DNA of 64,000 nt, taken from positions 1,178,001 through 1,242,000 of the forward strand of contig NZ_JAYKZX010000003.1 in assembly GCF_035989265.1 (NCBI RefSeq), read 5' to 3'. The notes beneath the pieces are model-generated. The model saw only the letters and a program-made list of their open reading frames with translations, did no database searches and was not told the DNA's origin. Positions within the stretch are counted from its first letter, which is position 1. Each line of letters starts with the position of its first letter. The position numbers were made by a program, and so were the translations under genes. This DNA comes from Sphingobium sp. HWE2-09. GTDB lineage: Bacteria > Pseudomonadota > Alphaproteobacteria > Sphingomonadales > Sphingomonadaceae. Of this stretch, positions 18,062 to 27,167 are shown piece after piece.

Positions 18062-19432
18062 TCAGTCCTTGCCCTCCGTAATGCCCAACAGCTTGAGTTT
18101 GCGGTGCAGCGCGGACCGCTCCATGCCGATGAAGGTCGCGGTGCGCGATATGTTGCCGGAAAAGCGGCGGATCTGGATACGCAGATATTCGCGCTCGAAA
18201 CTTTCGCGCGCTTCGCGCAAAGGCGCGCCCATGATGGCGGACTGGCCCATCCCCTCCCCGCCGCCGCCGCTGGTCAGTTCGGCAGGCAGCATGTCCAGTT
18301 CGATGCGGCCGATCCGGTCGCCCGGCGCCAGGATCATCGTACGTTCGATCACGTTGCGCAACTGGCGCACATTGCCCGGCCATTCATTGGCCTGCAGTGC
18401 TGCCATGGCGTCACTGGCGATTTCCGGGGCAGGTACGCGTCGTTCCGCCGCAAACCGGGCGAGATAATGTTCGACCAGCGGCGGAATATCGTCGCGCCGT
18501 TCCGACAGCGGCGGGATGGCGAGCGGGACGACGTTGAGGCGATAGAACAGGTCTTCGCGGAACCGCCGTTCCTCAATCTCATGCGCCAGGTTGAGCGCGG
18601 TCGAGGAAATGACGCGCACGTCCACCTTCACCTGCCGCTGGCCGCCGACGCGGTTGAAACTCTGATCGGTCAGCACGCGCAGGATTTTGCCCTGCGTCGT
18701 GATCGGCATGTCGGCAATCTCGTCCAGATAGAGCGTGCCGCCATGCGATTGTTCCAGGAAGCCGGGGCGGACAAGGCCGCTGGCGTCTTCCAAGCCGAAC
18801 AATTCTTCCTCGACGCGGTCGGGGTCCATGCGCGCGGCGGCGACGATGATGAAGGGCGAGTCGGCGCGGCCGCTCCAGCTGTGGAGCATCCGCGCCGCGA
18901 CTTCCTTACCCACGCCGGCGGGGCCGGAAATCAGCACGCGGCTGCCGGTGCCCGCGACCTTCTTGATCGTCGCGCGCACGCCGTTGATCGACGCCGACGT
19001 GCCGGTAAGCTCGTCATCCTGGCCGAAACGGGCGCGCAGCACCTGGTTTTCACGGCGCAGTCGTTCCGTTTCGGTGGCACGCGATACGAGATGGAGCAGA
19101 CGATCGGCCTCGAACGGCTTTTCGATGAAGTCGGCCGCGCCCTTGCGAATGGCGGCGACGGCGGTGTCGATATTGCCATGGCCGGAGATCATCAGGACCG
19201 GAATGGTCGCGTCGCGCCGCTTGATTTCGTCCAGCAGTTCCAGTCCGTCCATCCGCGATCCCTGCAGCCAGACGTCCAGCAGCACGAGCGAGGGGCGACG
19301 GGCATCGAGCGCGTCGATCGCGCTGTCGCTATTGGCGGCGGTGCGGGTGGTGAAGCCTTCATCTTCCAGGACGCCCGCGACCAGATCGCGAATATCCTCT
19401 TCATCGTCGACTATCAGAATATCAAGCGCCAT
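18062..19432 (-). CDS. ntrX: Nitrogen regulation response regulator NtrX
   Basis: 456-residue NtrC-type regulator. The receiver domain has DD at residues 9-10 and probable phosphoacceptor Asp53 (VLLDVWLQGS). The AAA+ domain has Walker A SGPAGVGKE and Walker B GGTLYLDEIADM. The Fis-type helix-turn-helix is at the C-terminus (RTATFIGMERSALHRKLKLL). The GAFTGA loop needed to engage sigma-54 is missing: after ELFG the chain reads LEDASGLVRPGF. It overlaps the upstream ntrY by 11 bp; NtrY is its kinase. Known roles of NtrYX include nitrogen, redox and envelope control. Confidence 0.93.
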   Translation of the reverse strand: MALDILIVDDEEDIRDLVAGVLEDEGFTTRTAANSDSAIDALDARRPSLVLLDVWLQGSRMDGLELLDEIKRRDATIPVLMISGHGNIDTAVAAIRKGAADFIEKPFEADRLLHLVSRATETERLRRENQVLRARFGQDDELTGTSASINGVRATIKKVAGTGSRVLISGPAGVGKEVAARMLHSWSGRADSPFIIVAAARMDPDRVEEELFGLEDASGLVRPGFLEQSHGGTLYLDEIADMPITTQGKILRVLTDQSFNRVGGQRQVKVDVRVISSTALNLAHEIEERRFREDLFYRLNVVPLAIPPLSERRDDIPPLVEHYLARFAAERRVPAPEIASDAMAALQANEWPGNVRQLRNVIERTMILAPGDRIGRIELDMLPAELTSGGGGEGMGQSAIMGAPLREARESFEREYLRIQIRRFSGNISRTATFIGMERSALHRKLKLLGITEGKD

Positions 19433-21677
19433 TGGCCGTCACTTTTCCTTTTGGCGGGGCGATAGATTGCCCCTCTTCCAGTTTTTCCAGCGCACCCGCG
19501 GCAAAGCGCAGGGTCACAGATGCGCCGCCACCCGGCGCATCATCGAAGCGGATTTCCCCCAGATGTTCCTCGACAATCTTCTTGACGATGGCGAGGCCCA
19601 GACCCGTCCCCTTGGTGCGCGTCGTCATATAGGGTTCCAGGATACGGTCCCGTTCGGGCGGCAGGCCGATGCCATCGTCGCGCACCGTGATGATAACGGC
19701 ATCGTCCGCCTGCGCCAGCGTCATGCGGACATGACCATGAGGACCGCCATCCTCGGAAACCGGCTTCTGTTCAATCGCTTCTACGGCATTCTTGACGATA
19801 TTCGTCAATGCCTGCCCCAATTGCCGCCGGTCGCATATCAAGTCGATATCCGGGCTGTCGGCCTGATATTCGAAACGGATATCCGGATGCGCGACCTCAT
19901 GCAGGAACAAGGCGTGGCGCGCGATGTCGCCGACGGCTTCGCGGCGGAAGACCGGTTTGGGCATACGGGCGAAGGAGGAAAATTCGTCCACGATGCGGCG
20001 CAGGTCGCCTACCTGCCGCACGATCGTGCCGGTAAGCCGCGTGAAGGTCGGCTTATCGCTGGTGATTTCGCCTGCATAACGGCGCTGCAGCCGTTCGGCG
20101 GCGAGCTGGATCGGGGTCAGCGGGTTCTTGATCTCATGCGCGATCCGCCGGGCGACATCGGACCAGGCGGCGCGACGCTGATCCGACAATTGCTGGGTGA
20201 TATCGTCAAAGGTCAGGATATGGCGCGATGCATCCTGCGACCGCTTGACCGCTAGGGTGCGCAAGTCGCCATGGGCGCGGACCTGAACGATGCCGGCCCC
20301 CTCCTCCGACGCGATGAATTCGGCCAATTCGGGCGACACGTCGATTAGCGGACGACCGACCGGATCGTCGGCTTCATCGACCAGGATGGCGGCGGCGGAG
20401 CTGTTGAGCAATTGCACTACGCCATGGAAGTCGACCGACAACACGCCCGCGCTGACGCCCGAGAGGATCGCTTCGATAAAGGCGCGGCGTTCGTCCAACT
20501 GGCTGTTGGCGGCGACCAGCGCGCCGGTCTGCGCTTCCAGCCGCTGGGTCATGCGGTTGAAGGCGGCGGCCAGCGTGCCGATTTCGTCGCGCGCCAGCGG
20601 ACTTGTGACGCGAGCGGACAGGTCGCCCGCGGTGATGCGCCGGGCGGCCGTCACCAGTTCGTTGACCGGGCGGACCATCCAGTCGGCGACGGCCAGCGCG
20701 ATATAGACGGCGATGCCGACCAGCAGCAACGATCCCACGAACAGAGCGACGTTGAAACGCAACTGAAGTGCACGGGATTGCGCCGCGAACTGGTCGTAAT
20801 CCGCAATCACCTTTTGCGCGCGCGCCACGTTGCTGAACGACCAGCTTTCCGCGTTGCGGGTGGCGAACAAGTATATTTTCGATGACGGGTAGAGCAGCGT
20901 GACCGCTTCGATCTGGTTGGGCCGCGCCTGCACCACGACATTTTCGCCCGCGGCGAGGCGCCTGATGACATCGGGCGTCAGCATGGCGCCGGCGGGCCGG
21001 TTTTCCGGATCGACCGTCGCGGCGGTGCGGGCGATGCCGTCCTTGCCGACTTCGATGATCGCGGAGCGGTTCAGCTTGCGAGTGACGACCTGATAGATGA
21101 AGCCTTCGGCAAATCGCGGACTGTTGACCTTCGACTGGTTGAGATAGTCGCGCAGATCGCCCGCCATGGTGACGGTTTCGTCGCCGACTTCGCGCAAATT
21201 CGCCTGATAATAGCCGCGCGCCAGATCGCCGGCATTTTGCAGCATCCCGCGCGCGCTGTCCGAAAACCAGAATTGCACGCCATATTGGAACAGCAGCGAC
21301 GCAAAAATCACCACCAGCAGCATCGGCACGCTGGCGACGATCGAGAAGATCGCGACCAGCCGCACGTGCAACTGCCCATCGCTGCCGATCGCCGATTGCG
21401 CTGCCCGCCGCTTGGCGACGCGGCGGCCCAGCAACACCAGCAGGGCGATAGCCGGGACCAGGTTCGCGACCAGCAGCAGCGCGACGATCGGCGGCGTGAG
21501 CAGAGCGTAGCTTTGTCCGCCACCTGACAGAAGATAATAGGTCAGCCCGGCCATGCCCACGAACAGGGCGAGCGTGACGCCCTCGACCAGTGCGATCAAT
21601 CGCCCCTTGCGCAGGAAATGCGGCAACGGCCTGCGCCGTGCCTGTGCCCGCTTCGGGTATGTGGTCGCGCCGCTCAT
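19422..21677 (-). CDS. ntrY: Nitrogen regulation sensor kinase NtrY
   Basis: Membrane histidine kinase of 751 residues. Three hydrophobic segments near the N-terminus (about 30-50, 60-85, 100-125) and one near residue 315 bracket a periplasmic sensory region. A HAMP domain (VRPVNELVTAARRITAGDL), a PAS region, the HisKA box with His in ARRIAHEIKNPLTP and a HATPase domain (DDGIGLPPE, GTGLGLAIVKK) follow. It phosphorylates NtrX, whose gene it overlaps. A 111-bp gap separates it from ntrC, so it may have its own promoter. Confidence 0.94.
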   Translation of the reverse strand: MSGATTYPKRAQARRRPLPHFLRKGRLIALVEGVTLALFVGMAGLTYYLLSGGGQSYALLTPPIVALLLVANLVPAIALLVLLGRRVAKRRAAQSAIGSDGQLHVRLVAIFSIVASVPMLLVVIFASLLFQYGVQFWFSDSARGMLQNAGDLARGYYQANLREVGDETVTMAGDLRDYLNQSKVNSPRFAEGFIYQVVTRKLNRSAIIEVGKDGIARTAATVDPENRPAGAMLTPDVIRRLAAGENVVVQARPNQIEAVTLLYPSSKIYLFATRNAESWSFSNVARAQKVIADYDQFAAQSRALQLRFNVALFVGSLLLVGIAVYIALAVADWMVRPVNELVTAARRITAGDLSARVTSPLARDEIGTLAAAFNRMTQRLEAQTGALVAANSQLDERRAFIEAILSGVSAGVLSVDFHGVVQLLNSSAAAILVDEADDPVGRPLIDVSPELAEFIASEEGAGIVQVRAHGDLRTLAVKRSQDASRHILTFDDITQQLSDQRRAAWSDVARRIAHEIKNPLTPIQLAAERLQRRYAGEITSDKPTFTRLTGTIVRQVGDLRRIVDEFSSFARMPKPVFRREAVGDIARHALFLHEVAHPDIRFEYQADSPDIDLICDRRQLGQALTNIVKNAVEAIEQKPVSEDGGPHGHVRMTLAQADDAVIITVRDDGIGLPPERDRILEPYMTTRTKGTGLGLAIVKKIVEEHLGEIRFDDAPGGGASVTLRFAAGALEKLEEGQSIAPPKGKVTANGA

Positions 21678-21788
21678 AGTGGCATTGTTACAACAACCCT
21701 AGTGCCCGTTCAAACACAGTATTTGCGCAAATGGCTGTCGCTGGTCGAACTAAGTCTTCGGTTCGCCCTGAGCGCCGCGCGATACTGG

Positions 21789-23237
21789 TCAATCGGTCAG
21801 CCGTAGCTGCATGGGATCAAGCCCGTAATCGGTCAGCTTTTTCCGCAGCGTGTTGCGATTGATGCCGAGCAGCCCGGCCGCCCGGATCTGGTTGCCATCG
21901 ACGCTGGCAAGGACTTCCTGCAGCAGAATCGGCTCCACCACGCCCAGCAGATCGTCATGCAGCGCGCGGTTAGGATGGGCCAGACCGATGCCCAGCTGCC
22001 GCTTGGCCCAGTCGCGCACCGCATGGGCCAGTTGATCCGTCGGCGCGGCATAGTCGGCAGGGACCGCGTCCATCGGCAGCATGTGGCGCAAAATCTCGTC
22101 CGTGATGACATTTTCACGGCTGAGCACTGACAGGCGCTGCATCAGATTTTGCAGTTCGCGGACATTGCCCGGCCAATGATAGGTCATCAGCAACTGCGCC
22201 GCATCGTCGGCCAGGGACTTGCGCGGCAAGCCTTCTTGGGCCGCCCGTTCCAGGAAATGGCGGGCAAGCAGGATGACGTCTTCGCGCCGTTCGCGCAGCG
22301 CCGGGAGGGCGATCGGCACGACGTTGAGGCGGTAATAGAGATCCTGACGAAAACGCCCGTCCTCGATCAGCTGCGACAATTCCTTGTTGGTGGCGGCGAT
22401 AATGCGGACATTGACCCGCACCGGCTTCGACCCGCCGACCGTCGTAACCTCACCGGACTGCAACACACGCAACAGGCGCGTCTGCGCCTCCATCGGCATG
22501 TCGCCGATTTCATCCAGGAAGAGCGTGCCGCCCTGCGCCTGCTCGAACTTGCCGGCGGTGCGAGCGTGCGCGCCAGTGAAGGCGCCCTTTTCATAACCGA
22601 AAAGTTCTGCTTCGATCAGCTCGCGCGGTATGGCGGCCATATTAATCGCAACGAAAGGCTTGGTGCGGCGCTGGCCCAGGCTGTGGATCGCTTCGGCCAC
22701 CAGTTCCTTGCCAGTGCCCGATTCGCCTAGCACCAGGATCGACAGATCGTTGGACAGGACGCGGGCGATGGTGCGGTACACCTCTTGCATCGCGGGCGAT
22801 CGGCCGACCAGCGGCAGGCCGTCATGGGGCAGGCCGACATCACTCCCCTGCTCTTCCGCGCTCTGTCGCGTGCCCAGCGCATCGGCGACGGCACGTGTCA
22901 GTTCGTTGAGGTCGAAGGGCTTGGGCAGATATTCGAACGCGCCCTTTTCCGTGGCGCGAATGGCGGTGTTGAGCGTATTTTGCGCCGACAGGATGATGAC
23001 GTTGAGGTCGGGCTTGGTCGCCAAGATATCCGCCACGCCGTCCAGCCCATCGCCATCCGGCAGCATGACGTCGGTGATCAGCACGTCGGGCGCGAAGCTG
23101 TCCATCAGCATGGCGCGTTCGCGAATCGAGGCAGCGGTCTTGACCCGGTGGCCCTGCCGTCGCAGCGCTTCGCCCACCACCACGCAGATCGCCGGATCAT
23201 CATCGACCACCAATATCGCGCCAGTCGCGGGCATCAT
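21789..23237 (-). CDS. ntrC: Nitrogen regulation protein NR(I), NtrC
   Basis: 482-residue sigma-54 activator. The receiver domain has DD at residues 13-14 and the acceptor Asp in VLITDVMLPDGDG. The AAA+ domain has Walker A LGESGTGKE, an intact GAFTGA loop (YEKGAFTGAHART) and LDEIGDMP. The C-terminal Fis helix-turn-helix reads NQIRAAGLLGINRNTLRKKL. When phosphorylated by NtrB under nitrogen limitation it activates genes such as glnA. ATG 23237 overlaps the ntrB stop. Confidence 0.96.
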   Translation of the reverse strand: MMPATGAILVVDDDPAICVVVGEALRRQGHRVKTAASIRERAMLMDSFAPDVLITDVMLPDGDGLDGVADILATKPDLNVIILSAQNTLNTAIRATEKGAFEYLPKPFDLNELTRAVADALGTRQSAEEQGSDVGLPHDGLPLVGRSPAMQEVYRTIARVLSNDLSILVLGESGTGKELVAEAIHSLGQRRTKPFVAINMAAIPRELIEAELFGYEKGAFTGAHARTAGKFEQAQGGTLFLDEIGDMPMEAQTRLLRVLQSGEVTTVGGSKPVRVNVRIIAATNKELSQLIEDGRFRQDLYYRLNVVPIALPALRERREDVILLARHFLERAAQEGLPRKSLADDAAQLLMTYHWPGNVRELQNLMQRLSVLSRENVITDEILRHMLPMDAVPADYAAPTDQLAHAVRDWAKRQLGIGLAHPNRALHDDLLGVVEPILLQEVLASVDGNQIRAAGLLGINRNTLRKKLTDYGLDPMQLRLTD

Positions 23238-24343
23238 CCCATCCCCATCGGCAGGAGGATGCGGAAGGTGGATTCGCCCGCTTCCACATCGCGGCTATAT
23301 TGGACGAAGCCGCTCATATCGCGCACCAGCTTGTCGACCAGCGCCAGGCCCAGCCCCTGCCCATCGCGCTTGCCGGTGATGAACGGGTTAAACAGATGGT
23401 CGAGAATATGTTCAGGCACGCCGGGTCCATTATCGATGACGAGGATTTCGATCGGCAACACCGCGCTGCCCTTGCCATCGCCGACCATGACGGACACGCC
23501 ATGACGAAACGCGGTTTCCACCCGGATACGGGGTGTTTCATGATGCTCCAGCGCCTCGGCGGCGTTTTTGAGCAGGTTGATCATCACCTGCACCAGAGCG
23601 TCGTCATTGATGTTGGCGAATGGCAAAGATGGATCATAATGTTTTATGATCCTTATATGTTTTGCAAACCCGGCAGCAGCAATCCCGGCGGCCCGGTCGA
23701 TCAGCGGATAGATGTTGCCGGCCTCGCATTCCAGCGTCCGGTCGGTCGTGAAATCCTGCATCCGGTCGATCAGCGCGGCGATGCGATCGACCTCGTTGCA
23801 GATCAATTGCGTCAGCGCCGCGTCCCGACCGCCCTGCCCGCCTTCCAGCAATTGCGCCGCGCCCCGGATGCCCGACAGCGGGTTCTTGATCTCATGCGCC
23901 AGGATTGCGGCGGCCCCCATAGCGGACCGCGCACCGCCTGACGTGCCCCGATGGCCGATCTTGCGCGCCTGGCTCTGGGCATGGAGCGACACGACGCGCC
24001 AGCCGTCATGATCGACGATCGGCGCGATCATCAGGTCGACCTCCATCTCGGCGGTGCGCCCGGCATGGACCTTTATGTCGTAGGCGGCGATCGGCTTGTT
24101 GCTGTGCCAGATGTCGAAGCGCGCACCGGCCTCCGCAATGCGGATGGTGCGCGCCACGTCGCTGCCGATGATCGCCGACCGCGCCATATTGAGCAGGGTT
24201 TCGGCCCGGACATTGGCTTCGGCGATGCTGTTGTCCGGCTTTACGATCAATGTCGCCACCGGCAGCGCCGTCATCTGTTCGCTCAGTGACGGCCCGTCCT
24301 GGGCCATGCGCAGCGGAGGCAGGGACGTCAGCGCACCGTTCAT
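23234..24343 (-). CDS. ntrB: Nitrogen regulation sensor kinase NtrB
   Basis: Soluble histidine kinase of 369 residues with no membrane helix. A PAS domain (residues about 20-130) precedes the HisKA box with His in ILAHEIKNPLSGIRGAAQLL and a HATPase domain (NLLKNAAEALE, DNGPGVPEH, GQGLGLALVDK). It partners NtrC and is normally controlled by PII protein. It overlaps dusB upstream and ntrC downstream by 4 bp each, so all three are one translation-coupled operon. Confidence 0.95.
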   Translation of the reverse strand: MNGALTSLPPLRMAQDGPSLSEQMTALPVATLIVKPDNSIAEANVRAETLLNMARSAIIGSDVARTIRIAEAGARFDIWHSNKPIAAYDIKVHAGRTAEMEVDLMIAPIVDHDGWRVVSLHAQSQARKIGHRGTSGGARSAMGAAAILAHEIKNPLSGIRGAAQLLEGGQGGRDAALTQLICNEVDRIAALIDRMQDFTTDRTLECEAGNIYPLIDRAAGIAAAGFAKHIRIIKHYDPSLPFANINDDALVQVMINLLKNAAEALEHHETPRIRVETAFRHGVSVMVGDGKGSAVLPIEILVIDNGPGVPEHILDHLFNPFITGKRDGQGLGLALVDKLVRDMSGFVQYSRDVEAGESTFRILLPMGMG

Positions 24344-25362
24344 GCGGCCCGGCGCAATTCCGCCGGGTGGAGGCCGGTGGCGATCAGCGGCTCGTAGAAG
24401 CGGGCCAGCATGTCGAGAACGGTCTTCGCATCGGGTTCCTGATTGACGCTGTTACGGAACTCGGCCGATCCGGGCAGCCCCTTGGTGTACCAGCCGATAT
24501 GCTTGCGGGCCATATTGACGCCGGTATAGCTGTCGTAATGATCGAGCATCGCATGATAATGCTCTACGATCGCACGATATTGTTCCGCCAATGTCGGATC
24601 GGGCAGGCGCGTGCCATCAGTCAGCCAGGCCATGACCTGGCCGATCAACCAGGGCCGACCATAAGCGCCGCGCCCGATCATCACGCCGTCCGCGCCGCTT
24701 TGCTCCAACGCAGTATCGGCGTCCTCGATCGAGCAGATATCGCCATTGGCGATCACCGGCAGCTTCACCGCCTCCTTGACCGATCGGATGAAGGCCCAGT
24801 CGGCCGACCCCTTATACATCTGGCACCGGGTACGGCCATGGACCGTGATGAGTTGCGCGCCCAGATCCTCGGCGATATGCGCCAGTTCGGCGGCGTTGAG
24901 GCTGCTATGGTCCCAGCCCATCCGCATCTTGACGGTGACGGGCACGTCCACCGCCTCCACCGTCGCCTTGATCAGCGCGGCGGCGAGCGGCAGGTCGCGC
25001 ATCAGAGCGCTGCCTGCATCGCCGTTGACGACCTTCTTCACCGGGCAACCCATATTGATGTCGATGATCGCCGCGCCGCGATCGGCATTCAGCTTGGCGG
25101 CTTCGGCCATTTCCATGGGCGAACAACCGGCCAACTGCATCGAAACCGGTTCCTCCAGCGGATGCCAGGCGGCTTTTTGCAACGACTGGCGCGTTTCCCG
25201 GATCATCGCGGCGGTGGCGATCATTTCCGTCACATTAAGGCCGCAGCCATAGCGGCGTACCAGCGTACGGAACGGCATGTCGGTCACGCCGGTCATCGGG
25301 GCGAGTACGACCGGCATGTCGATGGTGATCGGGCCGATGGCGATGGGAGAAAGCGTGCGCAT
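24340..25362 (-). CDS. dusB: tRNA-dihydrouridine synthase DusB (NifR3)
   Basis: FMN-dependent tRNA-dihydrouridine synthase of 340 residues. It has the TIM-barrel opening VVLAPMTGVTDMPFR, the substrate-base segment INMGCPVKKV with its active-site Cys, VKMRMGW and VHGRTR, and the FMN phosphate-binding IGRGAYGRPW. It starts the dusB-ntrB-ntrC operon, as nifR3 does in Rhodobacter. The 100-bp gap to the divergent ispDF contains a small hairpin TGCCT / AGGCA (25380-25396); no sigma-54 promoter was seen. Confidence 0.95.
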   Translation of the reverse strand: MRTLSPIAIGPITIDMPVVLAPMTGVTDMPFRTLVRRYGCGLNVTEMIATAAMIRETRQSLQKAAWHPLEEPVSMQLAGCSPMEMAEAAKLNADRGAAIIDINMGCPVKKVVNGDAGSALMRDLPLAAALIKATVEAVDVPVTVKMRMGWDHSSLNAAELAHIAEDLGAQLITVHGRTRCQMYKGSADWAFIRSVKEAVKLPVIANGDICSIEDADTALEQSGADGVMIGRGAYGRPWLIGQVMAWLTDGTRLPDPTLAEQYRAIVEHYHAMLDHYDSYTGVNMARKHIGWYTKGLPGSAEFRNSVNQEPDAKTVLDMLARFYEPLIATGLHPAELRRAA

Positions 25363-25474
25363 GATCTGACTTTGGAAGAGTGCCTAAAAAACAGGCAGCG
25401 CTTAGCGGAAAATGGGTCGGACGGCAAGGCTGTCCCCCTTTCGATCCGTCCCATGACCGGCTATGCGCCGCATC

Positions 25475-26644
25475 ATGACATCCAACAGCAAGATCGTCGC
25501 GTTGATCGTCGCCGCAGGCCAGGGCAGCCGGGCGGGTGGCGACGTGCCCAAACAGTTTCGCATGGTGGCGGGCAAGGCCGTGCTGGCGCATGCCTATGAT
25601 GCGTTGGCGGCGCATGGGGCGATCGCCGAGACTTATAGCGTATTGGGCGACGGCCAGGAGGCGGCTGCGCGCATACTGCTGGGCGATCGGACTGCGACCT
25701 TCGTAACCGGCGCGGAGGTCCGGCGCGGATCGGTGCGCGCGGGGCTGGAGGCGATTGCGGCGGCGGGCGGTGCGGATATCGTGCTGATCCATGATGCCGC
25801 CCGGCCCTTCCTGCCGGGCGCGGTGATCGACCGGTTGCTGGCGGCGTTGGAAAGCGCGGCGGGCGCCATCCCCACCCTGCCCGTTGCCGATACATTGGTG
25901 CGCGCGACGGGCGGCGCGATGGCGGAGAGCGTGGATCGCGCTGGATTGCATCGGGTGCAGACGCCGCAGGCCTTCCGGTTCGACACCATATTGGCGGCGC
26001 ATCGGAACTGGGACGCCGCGCAGGAAGCGACCGACGACGCGCAGATCCTTAAAAGCTGGGGCCATGACGTCATATTGGTGCAAGGCGATGAAAGACTGGA
26101 CAAATTGACCTACGCCGAAGACTTCGCCCGCGCCGAAGCGCGACTGGCGCCGCCGCGCACAACCCGCGTCGGCATGGGCTATGACGTCCACCGCCTTGCG
26201 CCCGATGAAGAGCTTTGGCTGGGCGGCGTGCTGGTGCCGCACGACTATGGGCTGGCGGGGCATAGCGATGCCGATGTGGCGCTGCACGCGATCGTGGACG
26301 CCATGCTGGGCGCGCTGGCGGATGGGGACATCGGCAGCCACTTCCCGCCGTCCGATCCGCAATGGCGCGGCGCGTCGTCCGACCGCTTCCTGGCCTATGC
26401 GCGCGATCGGGTGACGGCGCGAGACGGCGTGATCGATCATATCGACCTGACCATCATCTGCGAAGCGCCCAAGATCGGCCCGCATCGGGACGCCATGCGC
26501 GCGCGCATCGCTGAAATACTCGCCGTCCCGATCGACCGGGTCAGCGTGAAAGCGACGACGACGGAGCGGTTGGGCTTTGCCGGGCGGCGCGAAGGTATTG
26601 CCGCACAAGCGGTTGCCACCCTCTCCCTTCCCGCGCTATCTTGA
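25475..26644 (+). CDS. ispDF: Bifunctional IspD/IspF, MEP-pathway isoprenoid enzyme
   Basis: Fusion of two non-adjacent MEP-pathway steps, about 389 residues. Residues 1-225 are IspD (CTP:MEP cytidylyltransferase: ALIVAAGQGSRAGG, IHDAARPFLP, HRVQTPQAF). Residues 230-389 are IspF (2,4-cyclodiphosphate synthase: RVGMGYDVHRL with Asp/His zinc ligands, GHSDADVALHA, DIGSHFPPSD). The fusion is typical of Alphaproteobacteria and Campylobacteria. Two in-frame ATGs, 25463 and 25475, are possible; neither has a clear Shine-Dalgarno. The gene is divergent from dusB. Confidence 0.94.
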   Translation: MTSNSKIVALIVAAGQGSRAGGDVPKQFRMVAGKAVLAHAYDALAAHGAIAETYSVLGDGQEAAARILLGDRTATFVTGAEVRRGSVRAGLEAIAAAGGADIVLIHDAARPFLPGAVIDRLLAALESAAGAIPTLPVADTLVRATGGAMAESVDRAGLHRVQTPQAFRFDTILAAHRNWDAAQEATDDAQILKSWGHDVILVQGDERLDKLTYAEDFARAEARLAPPRTTRVGMGYDVHRLAPDEELWLGGVLVPHDYGLAGHSDADVALHAIVDAMLGALADGDIGSHFPPSDPQWRGASSDRFLAYARDRVTARDGVIDHIDLTIICEAPKIGPHRDAMRARIAEILAVPIDRVSVKATTTERLGFAGRREGIAAQAVATLSLPALS

Positions 26645-26648
26645 CCCC

Positions 26649-27167
26649 ATGTTAGATACAGTCCTGCCGGCCCAGTTGGTCGAACTTGCCGAAAAGGTCA
26701 TCATCGCCAATCGGCGCGCCGGACGGACCATATCCGTGGCGGAAAGCTGCACCGGCGGGTTGGTATCGGCGGCCCTGACGGAGATTGCCGGTTCGTCGGA
26801 CGTGTTCGATGCCGGATTTATCGCCTATTCCAATGATATGAAGGCAGAACTTCTCAAAGTGTCGCATGATGTGCTGGATACGTTCGGCGCTGTCTCCATC
26901 GCTACCGCCTGGGCGATGGCGCAGGGTGCGCTCAAGAAAAGCCACTCCCATGTCGCGGTCGCGATCACCGGGATTGCCGGGCCGGGCGGTGGCAGCGAGC
27001 AGAAGCCGGTCGGCACCGTCGTCTTCGCCCGCGCCGAACGCGGCGCCAGCGCGGACAAAGTCGTGGCCGACATGCGGCATTTCGAAAATAACGGTCGCGG
27101 CGGCGTCCGCCTTCAGGCGGCGCTGTGCGCGCTCGAACTGCTGCTGCCGGATGCACCCGCGCCGTAA
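26649..27167 (+). CDS. CinA-family nicotinamide-nucleotide amidohydrolase (PncC)
   Basis: 172-residue stand-alone CinA C-terminal domain. The hallmark VAESCTGGLVSAALTE is at about residues 31-46, followed by GFIAYSNDMK and AITGIAGPGGGSEQKPVGTV. Such proteins deamidate nicotinamide mononucleotide in NAD recycling. It starts 4 bp after ispDF and converges with the RatA/Coq10 gene: the two coding ends overlap antisense by 55 bp (27113-27167). Confidence 0.9.
   Translation: MLDTVLPAQLVELAEKVIIANRRAGRTISVAESCTGGLVSAALTEIAGSSDVFDAGFIAYSNDMKAELLKVSHDVLDTFGAVSIATAWAMAQGALKKSHSHVAVAITGIAGPGGGSEQKPVGTVVFARAERGASADKVVADMRHFENNGRGGVRLQAALCALELLLPDAPAP

Noticed and set aside
17360..19465. Long + strand open frame (701 codons) across hfq and ntrX
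   Set aside because: Complement of two certain genes (Hfq and NtrX) in a high-GC genome; no motif, no start context.
21735..21780. Possible further palindromic repeat in the ntrY-ntrC gap
   Set aside because: Only a half copy (GGTTCGCCCTGAGC) without a matching second arm; too little to call.
25363..25462. Sigma-54 promoter in front of the dusB-ntrBC operon
   Set aside because: No TGGCAC-N5-TTGC-type -24/-12 element on the minus strand; only a small TGCCT/AGGCA hairpin is present.
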